Shown: positions 54,059-62,434, counted from the stretch's first letter. The stretch: 64,000 bases of DNA from Variovorax sp. JS1663 (GCF_002157355.1 NZ_LYMK01000009.1:1-64000), one strand, 5' to 3'. The notes: generated from the sequence alone by a model not told the origin. A program made the numbers and translations.

Positions 54059-54946
54059 TCAGCCCGTTGGCAGACGGCCCAGGATCTTCATGGCGGCAGC
54101 CAGACCCCTGCGCTGCTCCTCCATCGCGGCCCACGGCGCGTTGCCCACCGCCAGCCGCTCGCCGATGTTGCGCACGGTCCACTGCGCGGCGCTCTCGATA
54201 TCCGGCAGCTCATCCCACTCGATCGGCACCGACACGCCCAGCCCCGGCCGCGCCCGCACCGACCAGGCGCACACGGTGGTGGCGCCGAAGCCGTTGCGCA
54301 GGTAGTCGACGAAGATCCGGCCAACCCGGTTGCGCGGCCCGCTCTTGGCGACGAAGCGCTCGGGGATGGTGAGGGCCAGGTGCTGCACGATCGCCTGGGC
54401 GAAATCCTTGACGTCGTCCCAGCCGAAATGGCGGCGGATCGGCACCACCACGTGCATGCCCTTGCCGCCGCTGGTCTTGAGGAAGGCCGGCAGGCCCAGT
54501 TCGTCCAGCAGCACCTGCACCAACATCGTGGCCTCCTGCATCTGCGGCCAGCCGACACCCTCGCCGGGGTCGAGGTCGAGCGTGAAGCGGTCGGGCCGGT
54601 CGATGGCGCTGGACGTCGCGTTCCAGGTGTGCAGCTCGATCACGTTCATCTGCGCGGCCGAGAGCAGGCCGGCGGCGCTGTCGATCTGCAGCAGGGGCTC
54701 GTGCCCGGGATCGAGTGCCGGGTCCAACAGCTTCACCCCCGGCATCTCGTTCTGGTTCGCATGCTTCTGGAAGAACAGCTCGCCACCCACGCCCTCGGGC
54801 GCGCGCACCAGCGAGACGGGCCGGGCGCGCAGGTGGGGCAGCATGAGCGCCGACACCTGGCCGTAGTAGGCGACGAGCTCGCCCTTGGTGAAGCCGCTCT
54901 TCTCGTCGATCACGCGCTCGGCGTGGGTGATGCGCTGGGATGTCAT
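54059..54946 (-). CDS. ligD: Stand-alone LigD polymerase/primase domain (NHEJ)
   Basis: A 295-residue archaeo-eukaryotic-primase-type polymerase that fills or extends ends during non-homologous end joining. Catalytic residues Asp124 and Asp126 lie in TLDLDPGEGVGW. The nucleotide-binding loop is LKTSGGKGMHVVVPI, and SGPRNRVGRIFVDYLRN holds the third metal ligand region. The usual LigD ligase and phosphoesterase domains are absent, and no ATP-dependent ligase gene is in the window. The start (MTSQRITHAERVID) matches the natural N-terminus of such stand-alone proteins, so it is not an obvious fragment. It follows ku after 53 bp in the same direction. Confidence 0.9.
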   Translation of the reverse strand: MTSQRITHAERVIDEKSGFTKGELVAYYGQVSALMLPHLRARPVSLVRAPEGVGGELFFQKHANQNEMPGVKLLDPALDPGHEPLLQIDSAAGLLSAAQMNVIELHTWNATSSAIDRPDRFTLDLDPGEGVGWPQMQEATMLVQVLLDELGLPAFLKTSGGKGMHVVVPIRRHFGWDDVKDFAQAIVQHLALTIPERFVAKSGPRNRVGRIFVDYLRNGFGATTVCAWSVRARPGLGVSVPIEWDELPDIESAAQWTVRNIGERLAVGNAPWAAMEEQRRGLAAAMKILGRLPTG

Positions 54947-54999
54947 GGGCGAGGGCGGTGGGCCAGCGCCTGGTGGGCCTGCTTCGGCATGGCCGGGCC

Positions 55000-56004
55000 T
55001 CAGGCCGCCCTACGCCTCGCCGCCGTCTTGCGGGCGGGGGTGCGCTTGCGCGGCGCATGCTTGGCAGAAGGCTCGGAGGCGGGCTTGCGCGCGCGGGAGG
55101 TGGCGCGGGAGATGGTCTTCTTTGCCGGCGCCCCCTTGTCGTCCTCTTCGTCGTCCTCGCCACGGGCGGCCGCCTTGCCGCTCTTGCGCAGGCTGCGCTG
55201 CAGCAGTTCGGTGAGGTCGACGATCTTGGCGGAGGAGCGCCCGGTCTCCTCTTCCACCGGCGCCTGCTTGGTCACCGCCTCGGTCTCGCCGGACTGCACC
55301 TTCTGGTCGACCAGGTGCAGGATCTCGTCCTTGAAGGAATCCTGGAACTCGTCGGCGTCCCACGCCGAGCTCATGTCCTCGACCAGCTCGCGGGCCATCT
55401 TCAACTCCTTCTCCGACAGGCCCGCCTTTTTCGCGTCCTCCGAAGGCAGGGGCAGGTCCTTCCATGGCCGGATGTCGGCACCCCAGCGCAGCAGGTTCAG
55501 CACCAGCCCCGGGCCGACCGGGATCAGGGCCGCCAGGTGCTGCTTGGTCTGTATCACCACGCGTGCCACGCCGATGCGGCCGGTGCGCTGCAGGGTCTCG
55601 CGCAGCAGCGCGAAGACCTTGCCGCCGCGGTTGATCGGCGCCACGTAGTAGGGCCGCTCCAGGAAGATGAAGGGAATGCTGTCCGCCGGCACGAAGGTCT
55701 GGATCTCGACGGTCTGGGTGGTGCGCGGGTAGGCCTCGGCGATCTCCTTGTCGCTCAGCACCACGTACTGGCCGTCCTCGTACTCGATGCCCTTGACGAT
55801 CTGCTCGCGCGCGATCTCCTTGCCGGTCTTCTTGTTGATGCGCTTGTAGCCCACCGGGTCCATGGTGCGCTTGTCGAGCCAGTCGAAGTCGATGCCGTGG
55901 TCCACCGTGGCCGCGTAGAGGGCGACGGGGATGTGGACCAGGCCGAAGCTGATGGCGCCCTTCCACAGGACGCGCGGGGCGGGGGTCTTCTTGGATGCGG
56001 GCAT
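55000..56004 (-). CDS. ku: Ku DNA end-binding protein
   Basis: A 334-residue homodimeric end-binding protein for NHEJ. The Ku core starts with VLWKGAISFGLVHIPVALY and contains WLDKRTMDPVGYKRI, YYVAPINRGGKVFALLRETL and KELKMARELVEDM. The last 70 residues are a long Lys/Arg/Ala tail (AKKTISRATSRARKPAS ... ARKTAARRRAA), typical of proteobacterial Ku proteins that bind DNA internally and recruit LigD. It is the first gene of the ku-ligD pair. Confidence 0.95.
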   Translation of the reverse strand: MPASKKTPAPRVLWKGAISFGLVHIPVALYAATVDHGIDFDWLDKRTMDPVGYKRINKKTGKEIAREQIVKGIEYEDGQYVVLSDKEIAEAYPRTTQTVEIQTFVPADSIPFIFLERPYYVAPINRGGKVFALLRETLQRTGRIGVARVVIQTKQHLAALIPVGPGLVLNLLRWGADIRPWKDLPLPSEDAKKAGLSEKELKMARELVEDMSSAWDADEFQDSFKDEILHLVDQKVQSGETEAVTKQAPVEEETGRSSAKIVDLTELLQRSLRKSGKAAARGEDDEEDDKGAPAKKTISRATSRARKPASEPSAKHAPRKRTPARKTAARRRAA

Positions 56005-56121
56005 GGCAGGGTTCTCCAGTCGAGCACCCTAGGCGGCCGCCAACGGCACGCCTGTAGGAAGGCAGCGGCGGCCCTCGTCAGGGCCGGCCGGGCCGCTGCG
56101 CCGGGGCGAAGCCCGGGGCGC

Positions 56122-56838
56122 TCATTCCCTCGCCTTCCAGCGCGCGAGCCGGGTGGCCTGCTGCGGGTTGACGGCGCCGGGCGGCATCTCGCCGCGCAGC
56201 AGGGCACCGACCTGCGACACGGTCTCCAGCGCCTGGTGCTCGACGGCCGGCCGCGTGAGGCCGCCGATGTGCGGCGTGGCGATGACGAGCGGGTGGACCG
56301 CGAGGGCCGGCGCGGGCATCTGGTCGGGCGCCCGGCCGACGTCGATCGCGCAGCCACTCAGGCGGCCGGCTTAGCCGATCACGCCCAGCGTGGAGCCGCG
56401 CAACTGCCGGCCCATCGCGGGCTCGGGGTTGCCGCCTTCGCGATAGGCCTGCGCATAGCGGCCGATGCCGCGGCCGAGGTCGATCATCACGCCGAGGATC
56501 CATTCGGCCACCGCCGGCACGAAGCCTGCGCTGGCCCGCGTGACCAGCACGCCGTGCGCGCCGGCCGCGTCCACGTCGACGGTGCGGATGTCCATCGCGC
56601 AGCGCACGAAGGCCGCCAGCCGCGGCAGCGCGTCGAACAGCGCGGCGGGGCCGGGCGTCTGGCGGTAGGCGATCAGAAGCTCGCAGTCTTGCGCCGCCTG
56701 CGCCAGCTCGGCGGTGGAGAGCTCACGCGCCTCGGGGTTGAAGCGCACCTCGGCGACGGCCTGCAGGGCGCGGGTGGCGCGTTCGCCGAAATAGAGATCC
56801 AGCTTGTCCTGGGGATGGGTGACGAAAACGGTGGGCAT
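56122..56838 (-). pseudogene. Decayed D-2-hydroxyacid dehydrogenase with internal deletion
   Basis: The first 155 codons match the N-terminal half of a D-isomer-specific 2-hydroxyacid dehydrogenase (MPTVFVTHPQDKLDLYFGE ... GRQLRGSTLGVIG). A TAA stop at 56371-56373 follows at once. The same frame then resumes with AGRLSGCAIDVG and the C-terminal signature VIATPHIGGLTRPAVEHQALETV up to 56122. About 95-100 codons are missing, including the GxGxxG nucleotide-binding loop and the catalytic Arg and Glu. The join (GTGATCGGCTAAGCCGGC) shows a deletion that created the stop. The enzyme cannot work. It lies next to the BaeSR-like genes. Confidence 0.85.
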
Positions 56839-56974
56839 GGGCCCGATATTGTCGACCTGGCGCGCGCCGTCCGGCCGCGGCAGCAGACGCCCGTCCGGCC
56901 CGCGCGAGGGCGGCCAGGGTGCAGGTGTTCGTCATCGTCGTGTCCTCCAAGGGAGAGGAGGCAGTGTGCGCAAC

Positions 56975-56999
56975 GATCCGGGAGAAAGCTGGGAGCGCG
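56975..56999 (-). promoter_or_regulatory. Copy A of a repeated motif near the BaeSR-like genes
   Basis: The core GGAGAAAGCTGGGAGC (56981-56996, written on +) recurs with few changes at two other places. On the minus strand it precedes an ATG at 56935 with a strong GGAGG site. The frame from that ATG runs out of register into the dehydrogenase pseudogene. See the related finding. Confidence 0.45.
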
Positions 57000-57005
57000 C
57001 CCGCG

Positions 57006-57683
57006 TCAGTCCACGGGCGTCTCGAAGGCGAAGCCCACGCCGTAGACGGAGCGGATCCAGTCGTGCGAGGGCGCGGCCGTCGAGAGCTTGCGCCGCAGGT
57101 TCTTGATGTGGCTGTCCACCGCGCGCTCCGACACGTCGGCATCGTCGTCGTAGGCCAGCTCCAGCAGCCGCGCGCGCGAGAAGATGCGGCCAGGGTGCCG
57201 CGACATCGCCTGCAGCAGCCGGAACTCGCGCCGCGTGAGGTTCAGGGGCGTGCCGGCCAGCGAGGCGCGCCAGTGGGCCTCGTCCAGCACCACCGCCTCC
57301 GCGGCGCGGGCGGCCTCCTTGCCCTCCACGCGCCGCAGCACGGCCTTCACGCGCGCCACCACCTCGCGCGGCGAGAAGGGCTTGCACACGTAGTCGTCGG
57401 CGCCCAGCTCCAGGCCCAGCAGGCGGTCGACCTCCTCGATGCGCGCGGTGAGCAGGATGACCGGGTGCGCGGTGTGCACGCGGGCCTGGCGCAGCACGCT
57501 CAGGCCGTCCAGGCCGGGCAGCATGATGTCCAGCAGGGTCAGGTCGGGCGGCGCCTCGAGCATGCGCGCCAGCGCGGCGCGGCCATCGGCCACGTGCTCG
57601 GTCTCGTGGCCGGCATGGCGCAGGTAGTCCTGCAGCACGGAGGCGATGTCGGCCTCGTCTTCGACGATCAGGATTCGGCTCAT
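57006..57683 (-). CDS. BaeR/OmpR-family response regulator
   Basis: A 225-residue regulator whose ATG (57683) overlaps the kinase stop (ATGA). The receiver has acidic pocket VEDEAD, phospho-acceptor Asp52 (LTLLDIMLPG) and KPFSPRE. The winged helix has LTRREFRLLQAMSRHPGRIFSR, VDSHIKNLRRKL and IRSVYGVGFAFE. The overall sequence is closest in feel to BaeR/CreB-type regulators of envelope stress and efflux. No efflux operon is in the window. Candidate binding motifs lie on both sides of the kinase-regulator pair. Confidence 0.92.
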   Translation of the reverse strand: MSRILIVEDEADIASVLQDYLRHAGHETEHVADGRAALARMLEAPPDLTLLDIMLPGLDGLSVLRQARVHTAHPVILLTARIEEVDRLLGLELGADDYVCKPFSPREVVARVKAVLRRVEGKEAARAAEAVVLDEAHWRASLAGTPLNLTRREFRLLQAMSRHPGRIFSRARLLELAYDDDADVSERAVDSHIKNLRRKLSTAAPSHDWIRSVYGVGFAFETPVD

Positions 57684-59227
57684 GATGCTGGCGCCAGTGG
57701 AAGCCACAGCACGATGCGCAGGCCGCCCAGCGGCGATGCCGAGGCATCGATCTCGCCGCCGTGCGCCTCGACCATGGCGCGGCAGATGGACAGGCCGAGG
57801 CCGGAGCCGCCGAATTCGCGGCTGCGCGAGCTGTCGGCACGGAACAGGCGCTCGAAGACCATCGGCAGCTCGTGCGGCGCCACGCCCGGCGCGCTGTCGT
57901 CGAAGCGCAGCACCAGGCGCTGCGCGCCCGCGCTGCCCTCGACGGCGGCGCCGATGCGCAGCAGGCCGCCGGCGTCGGTGTAGGCGAGCGTGTTGTCGAG
58001 CAGGTTCATGAACACCTGGTGCAGCCGATGCGCATCGCCCTCGACCATGGGCTGCGATGGCGCGGCCAGCACATCGACCGTTTCGGCATCCACCGCGATG
58101 CGGCGTTGGGCGAAGCGGTCGCGCGTGGCGGCGAGCGCCTCCTTGAGCAAGGCCAGCGGGAACACCGGCGCCCGGGTGAGCGCCTCGGCCTGCGGCTCGC
58201 GCATGCTGCTGCGCAGGTCATCCACCAGTTGGCCGAGGCGCATGACCTGGCGGTGCAGCCGCAGCGCGGTGCGGTCGTCGAAGCTGCGCACGCCGTCCTG
58301 CAGCGCCTCGATCTCCGCGCGCATCGCCGCCAGCGGCGTGCGCAGCTCATGCGCCACGTCGGCCAGCCAGGCGCGGCGCGAGGCATCGGCGGTGTCCAGG
58401 CGCTCGGCCATGTCGTTGAAGGTGCGTCCGAGCAGGGCCAGCTCGTCCGAGCCCTGCACCTGCACGCGCGTGCCGAGCCGGCCGCGCGCCACGTCCTGCG
58501 CGCCCTGGGTGAGCGCGTCGATCGGGCTGAGCCAGCGCCGCGCCAACAGCCAGGACAGCACCAGCGCGAGGCCCAGGCCCACCAGGCCGGTGAGCGCGAT
58601 GAAGCCCGACTGGCGCGCGACGAAGGCGCGGTCGGCCTCGCTCTCGATGCCTTCGACGGGCGCCAGCACCAGTTCGCCGACGACCAGGTTGGCGCGGCGG
58701 ATCGGCAGGTGCGCGGCCGAGGCCGGGTCCACGGTGGCGCCCGCCACCTGCCGGCCCTGGGCATCGACCACGCCGAGCCGCCGGTAGATGGAGTCGGCCG
58801 CGTCGCGCAGCCCGGCGAACAACCAGGGCGGCGCCGGGTGCAGGTAGCGCCGGGGCAGCAGCTCCAGCTGCGGGGGCGGCCCGGGCGGCTCGCCGGACTC
58901 GAGGCGCGGGGAGCGCGCGTACCAGGGCGGCAGGCGGGCATCCTCGCCCTCGCGCCCTTCGCTGCGCGGCAGGCCGGCATCGCCCATCTGCAGGCGGCGC
59001 CACAGCTCCTCGTTGTCGCGCAGCCGGTCCCAGCCGCCGTTGGCCACGTAGTGCTTCTGCAGGAGCTGCGCCAGCCAGTCCATGCGTCGGATCTCGATCT
59101 CCGCCACGTAGGGGCCGAGGCCGCGCTGCAGCGCGAAGATGGAGAAGCCGGCGGAGATCAGCAGCAGCAGCACCAGCAGCGTGGCGAGCGCGAAGAAGAT
59201 CTTCCGGGTGAGCGTCAGGCGGGGCAT
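57680..59227 (-). CDS. BaeS-like sensor histidine kinase
   Basis: A 515-residue inner-membrane kinase from the ATG at 59227. A longer reading to 59287 would add a non-hydrophobic stretch. Membrane segments are at about residues 11-31 and 207-229. The periplasmic domain between them includes a Pro-rich loop (SGEPPGPPPQLELLPRR). HAMP is at about 230-285, His293 lies in VAHELRTPLAAM, and the ATPase motifs are NLLDNTLAYT, DDSAPGV and GGSGLGLSIC. The G1 box has Ser instead of Gly after the Asp pair, a common BaeS-type form. Gene order kinase then regulator is unusual but the 4-bp overlap is clear. Confidence 0.92.
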   Translation of the reverse strand: MPRLTLTRKIFFALATLLVLLLLISAGFSIFALQRGLGPYVAEIEIRRMDWLAQLLQKHYVANGGWDRLRDNEELWRRLQMGDAGLPRSEGREGEDARLPPWYARSPRLESGEPPGPPPQLELLPRRYLHPAPPWLFAGLRDAADSIYRRLGVVDAQGRQVAGATVDPASAAHLPIRRANLVVGELVLAPVEGIESEADRAFVARQSGFIALTGLVGLGLALVLSWLLARRWLSPIDALTQGAQDVARGRLGTRVQVQGSDELALLGRTFNDMAERLDTADASRRAWLADVAHELRTPLAAMRAEIEALQDGVRSFDDRTALRLHRQVMRLGQLVDDLRSSMREPQAEALTRAPVFPLALLKEALAATRDRFAQRRIAVDAETVDVLAAPSQPMVEGDAHRLHQVFMNLLDNTLAYTDAGGLLRIGAAVEGSAGAQRLVLRFDDSAPGVAPHELPMVFERLFRADSSRSREFGGSGLGLSICRAMVEAHGGEIDASASPLGGLRIVLWLPLAPAS

Positions 59228-59299
59228 CGGCGACAGGGGTGGCGCATGGCGGCATTCTGCGTCACCGCCCTGCACCCGCGCCGACACCGGCCGGCGGGA

Positions 59300-59577
59300 T
59301 CAGAAGGTATGCCGGATGCCGAAGTCATAGCCGGTGGAGGAACGCGGCAGGCCGCTGCCGAAGCCGACGCCGTTGCCCGCGTTGCCGGTGGTGATGGCCG
59401 AGCTCAGGCTGCCGGTGTAGGCGGCGTCGTTGCGGTTGTTCACGCGTGCGACGGCGGCGTAGAGCGCGGTGCGCTTGGACACGTGCTGGCTGTACTGGAC
59501 CTGGCCGTAGAAGCCGCCAAGGTTCGGCGGCAGGAAGTAGCCGATCGAGTTGCTGGCGCGCGTGAGGCGGCATCGCC
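59300..59577 (-). pseudogene. C-terminal remnant of a Burkholderia-type general porin
   Basis: About 88 codons encode the last strands of a trimeric porin (SNSIGYFLPPNLGGFYGQV, SKRTALYAAVARVNNRND, STGYDFGIRHTF) with the terminal Phe. The upstream 250 or more residues are missing: immediately before it is another small gene. There is no start codon or signal peptide in frame that would export it. It is a truncated leftover of a deletion or rearrangement. Confidence 0.85.
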
Positions 59578-59688
59578 TCAGCGCCGCGCGCGCGACTCGC
59601 GCACCAGCAGGACCAGGGCCCATGCATGGGACACCAGCATGAAGATCACGCTGGCCGTCATCAATCCGTCCTCGAAGGTGTCGCTCAT
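59578..59688 (-). CDS. Small single-span membrane protein
   Basis: A 36-residue protein with GAGAGG about 7 bp before the ATG at 59688. The sequence MSDTFEDGLMTASVIFMLVSHAWALVLLVRESRARR contains one membrane helix and a basic tail; only its halves need be compared separately. It directly precedes the porin remnant. A repeated motif lies 36 bp upstream. Confidence 0.6.
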   Translation of the reverse strand: MSDTFEDGLMTASVIFMLVSHAWALVLLVRESRARR

Positions 59689-59718
59689 CCCGTCCTCTCG
59701 GCGGAGATGATCGCGGGC

Positions 59719-59744
59719 GATTGCGTAGAAATCTGGGAGCGGGC
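59719..59744 (-). promoter_or_regulatory. Copy B of the repeated motif near the BaeSR-like genes
   Basis: The core GTAGAAATCTGGGAGC (59725-59740, written on +) lies 36 bp upstream of the 36-residue membrane-protein gene. It matches copies A and C at 13 or more of 16 positions. Confidence 0.45.
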
Positions 59745-59792
59745 GCGCGCCCGCATTCCTCCGAAGTTGCGGCCGGGCATCGCGCCCACGCA

Positions 59793-59924
59793 TCAACGAT
59801 CCCGCATCGACGTCAGCGGCCCCGCGAACCACGGCAACGCCTTCTCCAGCAGAAGGCCCACATCGAGCGCCTCCGGCGCCGGCGCGAACGCAGCGGCCGG
59901 CTGCCGCAGCCCGGCGCCGATCAT
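59793..59924 (-). CDS. Tiny possible protein coupled to the upstream small gene
   Basis: A 43-codon frame whose ATG overlaps the stop of the preceding small gene (ATGA). The sequence is Ala/Pro-rich (MIGAGLRQPAAAFAPAPE) and then amphipathic (LLLEKALPWFAGPL). There is no ribosome site of its own. The coupling is the only real support, so this is tentative. The gap 59690-59792 otherwise holds the repeated motif. Confidence 0.3.
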   Translation of the reverse strand: MIGAGLRQPAAAFAPAPEALDVGLLLEKALPWFAGPLTSMRDR

Positions 59925-60190
59925 GGCAGCGCGTTCCGGTGCGGTGCCGCAGGCTCTTCCTGCGCCAGCGACAGGGGCATGCGCAGGGTCAGTCCCATGC
60001 CGCCCAGCGCACAGAAGCTTGACATCTGCTCGAGCAGAGTGCGCAGGTCCAGCCATCGGCGCGCAGGCGGCTCGACGTGTGCGACCAGCGCCTGGTGTGC
60101 ACGCCGCCTGCGCCAGCCCAGCAGGAGTGGCAACACGAGCAGCGAAGCGCTCAGGCCGAACGCGACGCAGAGAGTGGGCGAGAGTGCCAT
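59921..60190 (-). CDS. Small membrane-anchored hypothetical protein
   Basis: An 89-residue protein with GAAGG about 8 bp before the ATG at 60190. An N-terminal membrane helix (LCVAFGLSASLLVLPLLLGW) is followed by RRRR, which would keep the remainder in the cytoplasm. The rest is a helical RRWLDLRTLLEQMSSFCAL segment and a short disordered tail. The family is not recognised. A repeated motif lies 76 bp upstream. Confidence 0.55.
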   Translation of the reverse strand: MALSPTLCVAFGLSASLLVLPLLLGWRRRRAHQALVAHVEPPARRWLDLRTLLEQMSSFCALGGMGLTLRMPLSLAQEEPAAPHRNALP

Positions 60191-60260
60191 GGGAATGCCT
60201 TCGGATGAGTGGCTGCGGGGATGGATCGCCGACGCGATCCATCGCCTCATGCTGGCCGCC

Positions 60261-60287
60261 GAATACGGAGGAATCTGGGAGCGCGCC
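60261..60287 (-). promoter_or_regulatory. Copy C of the repeated motif near the BaeSR-like genes
   Basis: The core GGAGGAATCTGGGAGC (60267-60282, written on +) lies between the aminoacylase-like gene stop (60295) and the 89-residue membrane-protein gene, pointing at the latter. Confidence 0.45.
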
Positions 60288-60294
60288 GTCCGCC

Positions 60295-61329
60295 TCAGGC
60301 GAGCGGCCGGCGCAGGTCGCGCTCGCTCGCTACCGCGAAGTAGAACCACTCGGTCCCGGGCAGCGCGGCCGAGTTCGGGAAGACGATGAAGCCGTCGCGC
60401 TCGGCGGCCAGCACGCTGCCGTCGGCGCGCACGCCGATGGGCTCGCCGCGCGCCACCGGGTCGAAGGTGGCCCATTCGCGCACGAACTGGTCTTCCTCGC
60501 TGTCGCGGTCGATCACGCTGACGAGGCGCAGCAGCGCAGGCGCCGCGGCCGGGGGCTGCAGGTGCCGGTCAGACGCAGCCTGCGGCTGCGCGTGCGGATC
60601 GGGCGCGATCATGCCGAGCAGGCGCAGGGCGGCATGGATGGCGCGGTGCGCGACCTCCGGTGCGGCCGGGTCCCGGTGCTGGCCGCACTCGAGCGTGACG
60701 CCGTAGCCGCCGCGGCTGCGCATGTATTCGTTGGTGCCCTTGCCGAAGGCGATCTCGCTCTCGTCGGCCGGCTTGCCGCCGGCGCGCTGCGCCAGGCCGG
60801 CCGCGTAGATGTCGAGCCAGCCTTCCACCACCCGCGACGTGCCCAGGTGCAGGGCAAGCTGGCCTTCCTCGAAGGCGCGCGCGAAGGGCTCCAGCGTGCC
60901 GCTGTTGTCGCGCGGGCCGATCATGGCGAAGGCCTCGCCGGCGCTCTGGAAGGAATGCAGGTCGAGCAGCACGTCGTGCGCATCGAGCAGCGGGCATAGC
61001 AAGTCGGTGATGCGCGACTCGTAGTCGGCCGGCTGCTCGCCCGCGCGGGTGGGCTGGAACAGACGGTTGAGGTTGCGCTCGCCCTCGCGCCGCATCAGGC
61101 TGCGGGCCAGCGGATTGGCCACCGGCACCATGGTGAGCTGGCCGCGCACCAGCGCGAGCGCGCCGCTGTCGAGTTCGGCCAGGGTGCGCTCGATGCCGGC
61201 GGTGCCGCAGGTCTCGTCGCCGTGCACGCCGCCCAGCACGATCAGCTTCGGGCCGGGCTCGAGGGCACTGAAGCCATGCACGCGGAGGACGTCGGGGACC
61301 GGGGCGGGGGTTCGCTGCTGCTCGCTCAT
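60295..61329 (-). CDS. AstE/aspartoacylase-family zinc deacylase (M14)
   Basis: A 344-residue soluble protein of the succinylglutamate desuccinylase/aspartoacylase family, from the ATG at 61329. Zinc ligands are in VLGGVHGDETCG (HxxE) and LLDLHSFQS (His). The substrate-Arg region is REGERNLNRLF, and the catalytic Glu is in GVTLECGQH. The C-terminal 100 residues form the usual beta domain (FVREWATFDPVARGEPIGV). No arginine succinyltransferase genes are nearby, so true AstE function is not supported. Another N-acyl amino acid is the likelier substrate. Confidence 0.85.
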   Translation of the reverse strand: MSEQQRTPAPVPDVLRVHGFSALEPGPKLIVLGGVHGDETCGTAGIERTLAELDSGALALVRGQLTMVPVANPLARSLMRREGERNLNRLFQPTRAGEQPADYESRITDLLCPLLDAHDVLLDLHSFQSAGEAFAMIGPRDNSGTLEPFARAFEEGQLALHLGTSRVVEGWLDIYAAGLAQRAGGKPADESEIAFGKGTNEYMRSRGGYGVTLECGQHRDPAAPEVAHRAIHAALRLLGMIAPDPHAQPQAASDRHLQPPAAAPALLRLVSVIDRDSEEDQFVREWATFDPVARGEPIGVRADGSVLAAERDGFIVFPNSAALPGTEWFYFAVASERDLRRPLA

Positions 61330-61421
61330 CTCGCTGCCCATCCTACAGGGCGGCACAGGCCGGTCCTACCGGGCTTTCCGCGATGGCATGCGAGAACGCT
61401 GCGATGACAAAGGAGCATGCC

Positions 61422-61691
61422 ATGCCCAGCAAAAAGCCCGCAGACAAGACCGCCGCCGACAAGACCGACCCCCTGAAGGATGCGGGCGGCGGCCAGACCA
61501 AGGTCGGGCAGGGCGGCGAATCGGCGCCGCGCCTGCCGCACGAGCGCGACCAGTCCTCCGACAGCCAGCAGAACCAGGGCGGCTCGGCCGAGTTGGGCCG
61601 CAAGGGCATGGAGGACGTCGAGCGCGGCGTGGTCGACACCGACCGCGGCCCCGAGGCCGACCGGGTCTACAACGAGAAGCTCAAGCGTTGA
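61422..61691 (+). CDS. Small hydrophilic, probably disordered protein
   Basis: An 89-residue protein with a strong AAAGGAG 7 bp before the ATG at 61422; in-frame ATGs at 61383 and 61404 lack such a site. The sequence is rich in Lys, Asp, Gly, Gln and Ser ([36 protein letters not shown]). It lacks hydrophobic stretches, like stress-induced disordered proteins. It overlaps the end of the convergent rpe gene by 11 bp. The family is not recognised. Confidence 0.7.
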   Translation: MPSKKPADKTAADKTDPLKDAGGGQTKVGQGGESAPRLPHERDQSSDSQQNQGGSAELGRKGMEDVERGVVDTDRGPEADRVYNEKLKR

Positions 61692-62385
61692 GCGAAGCCA
61701 TCCCGAGTTGAGCGCGCATCTGCGCGATCACGGCCGCGTAGTCCTTGGCGTTGAAGATCGCGCTGCCGGCCACGAAGGTGTCCGCGCCGGCGCTGGCCAC
61801 GCGCGCGACGTTGTCGGCCTTGATGCCGCCGTCCACCTCCAGGCGGATGTCTCGCCCGCTGGCCTCGATGCGCTTGCGGGCCTGCTCGATCTTGCGCAGC
61901 GCCGAATCGATGAAGCTCTGGCCGCCGAAGCCCGGGTTCACGCTCATGATGAGAATGAGCTCGATGTCGTCGATCGCCCAGTCCAGCGGCTCCAGCCCGG
62001 CGCCCGGATTGAACACCAGCCCCGGCTTGCAGCCGGCCGCGCGGATGGCCTGGATGCTGCGGTGCGTGTGGGGCGAGGCGTCCGGGTGGAAGCTGATGTA
62101 GTCGGCGCCGGCCTGCGCAAAGGCGGCGGCCAGGGCGTCGACCGGCTCGATCATCAGGTGCACGTCGATCGGAACGGGCGTGCCGTCGGCCTGCTTCGCA
62201 TGGGGCTTGAGTGCCTGGCACACCATCGGCCCGAAGGTGAGGTTCGGCACGTAGTGGTTGTCCATGACGTCGAAGTGGATCCAGTCGGCGCCGGCGGCGA
62301 TCACGTCGCTCACCTCGGCGCCCAGGCGGGCGAAGTCGGCCGAGAGGATGGAGGGGGCGATGCGGAAGGGGCGGGGGCTCGTCAT
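61681..62385 (-). CDS. rpe: Ribulose-phosphate 3-epimerase
   Basis: A 234-residue TIM-barrel enzyme that interconverts ribulose-5-phosphate and xylulose-5-phosphate. Motifs are [33 protein letters not shown] (metal His and Asp), [13 protein letters not shown] [21 protein letters not shown] and [11 protein letters not shown]. The ATG at 62385 gives the usual length; upstream in-frame starts add an unlike extension. It is divergent from apaG, a common neighbour pairing in this group. Confidence 0.95.
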   Translation of the reverse strand: MTSPRPFRIAPSILSADFARLGAEVSDVIAAGADWIHFDVMDNHYVPNLTFGPMVCQALKPHAKQADGTPVPIDVHLMIEPVDALAAAFAQAGADYISFHPDASPHTHRSIQAIRAAGCKPGLVFNPGAGLEPLDWAIDDIELILIMSVNPGFGGQSFIDSALRKIEQARKRIEASGRDIRLEVDGGIKADNVARVASAGADTFVAGSAIFNAKDYAAVIAQMRAQLGMASLNA

Positions 62386-62434
62386 GGGCCGGAATTGTCG
62401 CAGGCCGGGGTGGCGGGTTGTTAACATTCGCCGG

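Noticed and set aside
54059..54946. LigD as a truncated pseudogene
   Set aside because: The N-terminus and all polymerase motifs are intact and stand-alone polymerase domains of this size are known.
60295..61329. An arginine succinyltransferase (AST) pathway gene
   Set aside because: The fold is right but none of the other AST genes is nearby, so only the family call is kept.
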